DNA of 64,000 nt, from the NCBI GenBank assembly GCA_964520785.1, contig CAZFQG010000003.1, positions 1 through 64,000 of the forward strand, written 5' to 3'. Of the stretch, positions 59,981-64,000 are shown piece after piece; within the stretch, counting starts at the first letter, position 1, and every line of letters begins with the position of its first letter. The translations under genes were made by a program, and so were the position numbers. Below the pieces are notes generated by a model. That model saw only the letters and a list, made by a program, of their open reading frames with translations. It was not told where the DNA came from and made no database searches. Source of the stretch: CAZFQG01 sp964520785 (GTDB lineage Bacteria; Planctomycetota; Planctomycetia; Pirellulales; Thermoguttaceae).

Positions 59981-61039
59981 ATGCCTTTGCAGCGACAAAC
60001 ACTGATCAACTGGATATTGGTTTTCTTTCTCGTCGCGTCGGTGGCGGTGGCCGCTTGGTTTCGCGTTGTCGACTCCGGCGAGACGGCCGTGGTCCGCTAT
60101 CCGAAGCGGGTAATGGGCACCGTTTGCACGCTGGCGTGCGTCGTGGAACGCGGAGACGAGGCCAAGGCGGAAGCCGCGCTCCTGGAGGTGGAAAAGGAGA
60201 TTCACCGGTTGGAAGGGCTCTTCAGCAGTTGGCTGACACATTCCGAGGTCTCCGAGCTGAACGCGGCCAAAGCGGGACGGAGCGTATCCCTCTCGATCGA
60301 GACCTTTGCGGTGCTGGTCTCCGCGCGAACCGCGTTCGATGAGACCGGCGGCGCATTCGACGTGACCTGTCGGCCCCTCGTCACTCTCTGGCGAAAGGCG
60401 GGGGACGAGGGCCGACTACCGACGCCGGAGGAGATCGCCCAGGCACGCGAAGCGTCGAGTTGGAAAGGATTCGCACTCGGCCCAAAAGGAATCGAAAAGA
60501 AACGGACTTCCGCTTCGGTGGATCTCGGCGGAATCGCGAAAGGGGCCGTCATCGACCGGGCGATCGAGCTTTTGCGCAAGGGAAACTTCATCGGCGGACT
60601 GGTCGACATCGGCGGTGATCTGAGGTGCTTCGGAACCCAACCGGGGGGCAAACCGTTCGAGGCCGAAATCCCCAACCCGTTTGGCAAGAACCCCTTCAAA
60701 GTCCGACTCACCAACCAGGCGATCTGCACGAGCGGGGATTACGCGCGGTATACGGAGATTGAAGGCGCCCGCTATAGTCATATCATCGACCCGCGAACCG
60801 GCCGGGCGCTCGAGGAATCGCCCAGCGTCACCGTCGTCGCCCCGACCGCGGAACAGGCCGACATCTGGGCCACCGCGCTGAGTGTTCTCGGCCCGGAAGG
60901 CTTCCGCCGGCTGCCCAAGGGCGTCGAGGCTTTGATTATCCGCCCGGAAGGCGGTCTGGACAAGACCGCCGGCTTCGTCTTGAGAGAGACTCGAGATGAC
61001 GCCCCGACGAAGGAGCAACGGGGCGCTGAATTGCGGTGA
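59981..61039 (+). CDS. apbE: FAD:protein FMN transferase (ApbE)
   Basis: ApbE moves FMN from FAD to a threonine of exported flavoproteins such as NqrB/NqrC and RnfG. The product has 352 residues with one N-terminal membrane helix (INWILVFFLVASVAVAAWFR), MGTVCTLACVV, AFDETGGAFDVTCRPLVTLW, VDLGGIAKGAVIDRAIELLR-KGNFIGGLVDIGGDLR, and YSHIIDPRTGRALE, all hallmark motifs. ATG 59981 is chosen over an upstream frame with a second hydrophobic stretch. The client protein is not encoded here. Confidence 0.92.
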   Translation: MPLQRQTLINWILVFFLVASVAVAAWFRVVDSGETAVVRYPKRVMGTVCTLACVVERGDEAKAEAALLEVEKEIHRLEGLFSSWLTHSEVSELNAAKAGRSVSLSIETFAVLVSARTAFDETGGAFDVTCRPLVTLWRKAGDEGRLPTPEEIAQAREASSWKGFALGPKGIEKKRTSASVDLGGIAKGAVIDRAIELLRKGNFIGGLVDIGGDLRCFGTQPGGKPFEAEIPNPFGKNPFKVRLTNQAICTSGDYARYTEIEGARYSHIIDPRTGRALEESPSVTVVAPTAEQADIWATALSVLGPEGFRRLPKGVEALIIRPEGGLDKTAGFVLRETRDDAPTKEQRGAELR

Positions 61040-61126
61040 AGTCGGAGAACGCGTCTTCTCCCGGCCGGATCGGTAACCGTCATCCCGTCGTTCCTATCAT
61101 TTATCCCCTCGTTCGCGTCATTTCCC

Positions 61127-62161
61127 ATGTCTTCGCGTCCCGCGGTTTCCGAGATTCGCCGTTCGAACCCCCAGAGGCTCGTCGCCCTTTTTTCCGGCGG
61201 GCTTGACAGCATGCTGGCGATTCGCGTCATGCAGCGACAGGGCTTCGAAGTCGAGGCGCTGTGCGTGCTCGTCCCCTACGGCCTGGACCGCCACGAGGTC
61301 GCGAAGGTGGCCGGGCGGCTCGGGGTGCGACTGACCGCCGTGCCGGTGGGGCGAGATTACTCCTACCTTCTTCGCCAGCCGGAGTACGGGTACGGCAAGG
61401 CGGCGAATCCATGTATTGACTGCCGGCTCTACATGGTCCGCGAAGCGGCGCGATTCCGCGAAATGCTCGGCGCGTGCGCGGTGATCTCGGGAGAGGTCTT
61501 GGGGCAACGTCCAATGAGCCAGAAACGTCACCAACTCGGTCTGATCGAGCGGATGTCCGGCTTGCGCGGCCGGCTGCTTCGTCCGCTGTGTGCCAAACGC
61601 CTTCCCCCGACGATTCCCGAACGAGAGGGAATCGTAGATCGGTCGAAACTCTACGACTTCGCCGGTCGACGGCGGGCGGAACTGACCGAGTTGGCGGCGG
61701 AGCTGGGTATCTCCGAGCTGATCGGCCCGTCTCCGGGCGCGGGATGCGCTCTGACCGAACCGGAATTCGCTCCGAGAATACGCGACCTTTGGACCCATCA
61801 GGATTCGCTCTCTCAGGATGACTACCGTCTCCTGCGATTCGGACGGCACTACCGATTTCCCGACGGGGCCAAAGCGGTATTCGGACGCGACGAGCAGGAA
61901 AACACGGCGCTTCGGCGCTTCGCGGTGGCAAAAGGGGCTGAAAACGCCCACGTCGTCGAAGGCATCACTTTTCCAGGACCGGCCGGACTGGTGCTACATC
62001 CAGCCGGGGAAGAGTCGCTCCGCCGGGCCGCCGGATTGATCCGCGCCATGGCCCGCATCGGCGACGGTCCGGAGACGTTTCTCCTGACTTCACCATGCGG
62101 CATGAGTCTCGAAGTCGTGTGGACGGAGGAGAGTTTCGCGGAGAGCGCGACGCGGCTGTAA
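61127..62161 (+). CDS. PP-loop ATPase, tRNA-thiolation-like (MnmA/ThiI-related)
   Basis: The 344-residue product has the PP-loop LVALFSGGLDSMLAIRVMQR of adenine nucleotide alpha-hydrolases, then NPCIDCRLYMVREA with a Cys pair, GEVLGQRPMSQKRHQ, and SPGAGCALTEPEFAPRIRDL with a further Cys. It resembles a group often annotated as MnmA-like or ThiI-like proteins in thermophilic and anaerobic bacteria; it lacks THUMP, rhodanese and the MnmA C-terminal domains. A role in tRNA sulfur modification is inferred. It stands 87 bases after apbE. Confidence 0.75.
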   Translation: MSSRPAVSEIRRSNPQRLVALFSGGLDSMLAIRVMQRQGFEVEALCVLVPYGLDRHEVAKVAGRLGVRLTAVPVGRDYSYLLRQPEYGYGKAANPCIDCRLYMVREAARFREMLGACAVISGEVLGQRPMSQKRHQLGLIERMSGLRGRLLRPLCAKRLPPTIPEREGIVDRSKLYDFAGRRRAELTELAAELGISELIGPSPGAGCALTEPEFAPRIRDLWTHQDSLSQDDYRLLRFGRHYRFPDGAKAVFGRDEQENTALRRFAVAKGAENAHVVEGITFPGPAGLVLHPAGEESLRRAAGLIRAMARIGDGPETFLLTSPCGMSLEVVWTEESFAESATRL

Positions 62162-62321
62162 AGTCGGAATACCCGTTTCGGGGGGAATCTATTCACGCAA
62201 ACAGACCTCTAAAACGGTCGTGTCCGCCATTTAGCCCAAAAAAAAACGTTCCAACCGTTGCAAGCCACGGGCTGGTAGCCAATAATCTCGGATATCAAAA
62301 CCATTTTCAAATAACGAAAGC

Positions 62322-63125
62322 ATGTCCGATCGTTATATTGTGCCCGGGGTGGACCGGGCCTTGTCAATACTGGAGTTGCTGGCCACCAGGCCGGGCGGGT
62401 TGTCGATGATGGAGATCGCCGCACGGACCGGCTTTCCGAATAACAGCGTCTACCGGATCGCGATGACGTTGTGCCGGAGAGGGTATGTCCGGCGGTCGCG
62501 CGAAACGAAACGGTTTGCCATCACCCGAAAGTTCTTGCAGTTGGCCCTGCCGAGCGTTCACCAGAGGAATATCGTCGAGGTATCGCTTGACGTGATGAAC
62601 GCGCTTCGCGACGCGGTCGGCGAGAGCGTTTTCCTGGCCGTCCTCAACGAACAGGAGGGGGTCGTTCTGGCCCAGTCCCCGGCGGTCCACCCGATCCGGC
62701 TCATGGTAGAACCGGGAACACGGTTCGAGTTATACTGCAGTGGTCCAGGAAAGGCGATGTTGGCGTTCTTGCCGGAGGCGGAGCGGGCGCGGCTCGTCAA
62801 CGGTTTCGAATATAAGGCCCACGCGCCCAACACGATTACGCGGCCGGACGCGCTGGGCGCGGAGTTGCTGGAAGTGACCGACCTGGGCTACGCCGTCGAT
62901 CGTGGGGAGTCCTTCGAGGGAGTCCACTGCGTTGCCGCCCCCCTCTTCGACGAACACGGTACCGTTCTCGGATCGATCTGGGTTTCCGGCCCCAGCACCC
63001 GGCTGCCGGAAACCGACTTTCCTCGGATCGGTCCCCAAGTGGCGGAGAGTGCCGGCCGCATTTCCCGGCGGATCGGGTATTATCCGAGGGAGAGCGTTGT
63101 TTTGGGAAAGAATGAGAGTGAGTGA
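62322..63125 (+). CDS. IclR-family transcriptional regulator
   Basis: The 267-residue product has the N-terminal winged helix (about 8-75; ALSILELLATRPGGLSMMEI, PNNSVYRIAMTLCRRGYVRR) and the IclR effector domain (about 85-255; ESVFLAVLNEQEGVVLAQSP, GKAMLAFLPEAERARLVNGF, GVHCVAAPLFDEHGTVLGSI). IclR members often control sugar-acid or aromatic use. ATG 62322 fits the family start. The next gene, 196 bases further, is a Tat-exported protein that may be its target. Confidence 0.9.
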   Translation: MSDRYIVPGVDRALSILELLATRPGGLSMMEIAARTGFPNNSVYRIAMTLCRRGYVRRSRETKRFAITRKFLQLALPSVHQRNIVEVSLDVMNALRDAVGESVFLAVLNEQEGVVLAQSPAVHPIRLMVEPGTRFELYCSGPGKAMLAFLPEAERARLVNGFEYKAHAPNTITRPDALGAELLEVTDLGYAVDRGESFEGVHCVAAPLFDEHGTVLGSIWVSGPSTRLPETDFPRIGPQVAESAGRISRRIGYYPRESVVLGKNESE

Positions 63126-63127
63126 AG

Positions 63128-63278
63128 AAGAGGCAAAAGGCATAAGTCACAAGGCATAAGGGGAAGAAGATAGTGCGCAGCGAGGGAAGTGTTTTGCGTG
63201 ACTTGGGTAACGATACTGAGCAGATCTATTAACAGACGTTCCGATACAATCAGTTTTGCCTTATGCCTTATGCCTCTT
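63128..63278. repeat. Inverted repeat built from AAGGCATAAG units
   Basis: A 19-base arm at 63128-63146 pairs with 63260-63278 with a single mismatch. A further AAGGCATAAG copy at 63151-63160 and a double copy within the right arm make it a set of short repeats in opposing orientation around a 113-base centre. It lies between the IclR gene and the Tat protein gene and could act as a terminator, a processing site or a small mobile remnant. Confidence 0.6.
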
Positions 63279-63321
63279 GCGTATTGCCGATTCCACTATT
63301 TCCACCAGAAAGGAGATTTCC

Positions 63322-64000
63322 ATGTTTGATTTCCATGAACGTTCCGGGTGCGCTTGTTGCGCGGTGAACCGGCGCGGGTTTCTGGCCGGCTGCGCCACGT
63401 GTGCCGGCGCGATGGTCATTCCCATGGCCGCGAGAAACGCGGTCGCGGCCGGACCGAAGAAGAAACGGGTCCGCGTCCTCTATTCGCTCCACGCCGAGGT
63501 CCAGCCCGGCCCGGACTGGCCGAACGTCGGTTTCGACTTCAAGCCGGTGATGGAACGGATGACGGCGGCACTTGCCGAGGGGTGCCCCGAGGTCGAGTTC
63601 ATCCCGACCCTGGCCAACGGCCCCGAGCAGGCCAAGGCGATCCTCGACAAGGACCGGGACGCGACCATCGACGGTTACCTCGTCATGCAGATGAACTGTT
63701 GGAACCGAGTCGTCCAGACGATGGTCGAGTCGGGAAAACCGGTCCTCTATGGCGATTTTCTCTACGCCGGCAGCGGGGGATTCCTCGTCTACACGGCCGG
63801 TTTCCTCCGCGCGAACAAACCCAACTTCGGCTTCATCTGTTCCTCCCAATTCGCCGACGTCGTCGAGGCGGCGAAGTGTTTCGTTACGGTTGAAAAGCCG
63901 GAACAGTTCGGCGCGGCCGTCGAGAAGATCCGCGTCGCCAAAACGAAGCCGCTGGATACCGAGCCATGCAAGCCGGACGATTTGAAACTCGTCTCGATTG
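63322..64000 (+). CDS. Tat-exported protein, sugar-isomerase-like, cut by the window end
   Basis: AAAGGAG precedes the ATG by 6 bases. The N-terminus CAVNRRGFLAGCATCAGAMV is a twin-arginine signal, so the folded protein crosses the membrane. Thereafter VRVLYSLHAEVQPGPDWPNV, IDGYLVMQMNCWNRVVQTMV and LVYTAGFLRANKPNFGFICS suggest a fold like L-fucose/L-arabinose isomerases, as seen in planctomycete secreted proteins of about 400 residues. The frame is open to base 64000; about half the protein is present. The function is a guess from fold resemblance. Confidence 0.7.
   Translation, partial: MFDFHERSGCACCAVNRRGFLAGCATCAGAMVIPMAARNAVAAGPKKKRVRVLYSLHAEVQPGPDWPNVGFDFKPVMERMTAALAEGCPEVEFIPTLANGPEQAKAILDKDRDATIDGYLVMQMNCWNRVVQTMVESGKPVLYGDFLYAGSGGFLVYTAGFLRANKPNFGFICSSQFADVVEAAKCFVTVEKPEQFGAAVEKIRVAKTKPLDTEPCKPDDLKLVSI

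Overview
The window looks like chromosomal DNA from a GC-rich planctomycete (a Pirellulales-like metagenome bin or draft genome is my inference). The evidence is a DUF1559 prepilin-like protein paired with a small lipoprotein, a YTV-repeat wall protein, dockerin-repeat plus PEP-CTERM secreted proteins, LamG proteins, a kdsD-kdsC-lpt cluster (so an LPS-type outer membrane) and a partial Tad pilus locus. A 10-base N-run inside fusA shows that it is a draft assembly.

1-8.6 kb: the end of rpoC, then rpsL, rpsG and fusA. These are followed on the minus strand by a secreted LamG protein whose jellyroll is split by a seven-bladed propeller, and on the plus strand by a two-protease-domain HtrA-like protein with a long charged tail.

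8.6-13.9 kb: accessory region. ssrA (tmRNA, tag ANHNLAMAA) carries a 36-bp 3'-end direct repeat. The second copy lies 1,916 bp downstream as a diverged tmRNA 3' remnant, which is the footprint of an element integrated at ssrA. Inside it are a tRNA-like RNA with 8/4 acceptor/T stems, no usable anticodon hairpin and its own terminator, and a two-gene HTH/DUF6932-like pair. Beyond it come an XRE-ImmA/IrrE gene overlapping a PIN-like gene, a fragment of a type III restriction helicase and a truncated dockerin gene.

13.8-28.4 kb: kdsD, kdsC and a very long LptC/LptA-like protein (Kdo synthesis and LPS export), an outer-membrane efflux lipoprotein broken by a frameshift, a secreted glycoside-hydrolase-like protein, an FkbM methyltransferase, aldose 1-epimerase, a UroD/MtaA-like protein and two small secreted cysteine-rich proteins.

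28.7-40.1 kb: a tandem Kdo-kinase-like protein, KDPG aldolase next to a sodium/solute symporter, a secreted protein of unknown function, a TPR protein, and a LysR regulator directly upstream of a RACo-like ferredoxin/ASKHA activator.

40.3-50.5 kb: part of a Tad (Flp) pilus operon (prepilin peptidase, TadE, CpaB, CpaC, CpaE) running straight into hslV-hslU, then the DUF1559/lipoprotein pair and a DUF3592 membrane protein.

50.8-64 kb: a large MscK-type channel behind a good promoter, a BRCT-MerR-TPR fusion, the YTV-repeat protein, a sugar transferase, a solitary adenine methyltransferase, ApbE, a PP-loop ATPase, an IclR regulator, and the start of a Tat-exported protein cut by the window end.

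The least explained element is the tRNA-like RNA of the ssrA island. No CRISPR array, rRNA, ordinary tRNA or integrase was seen.
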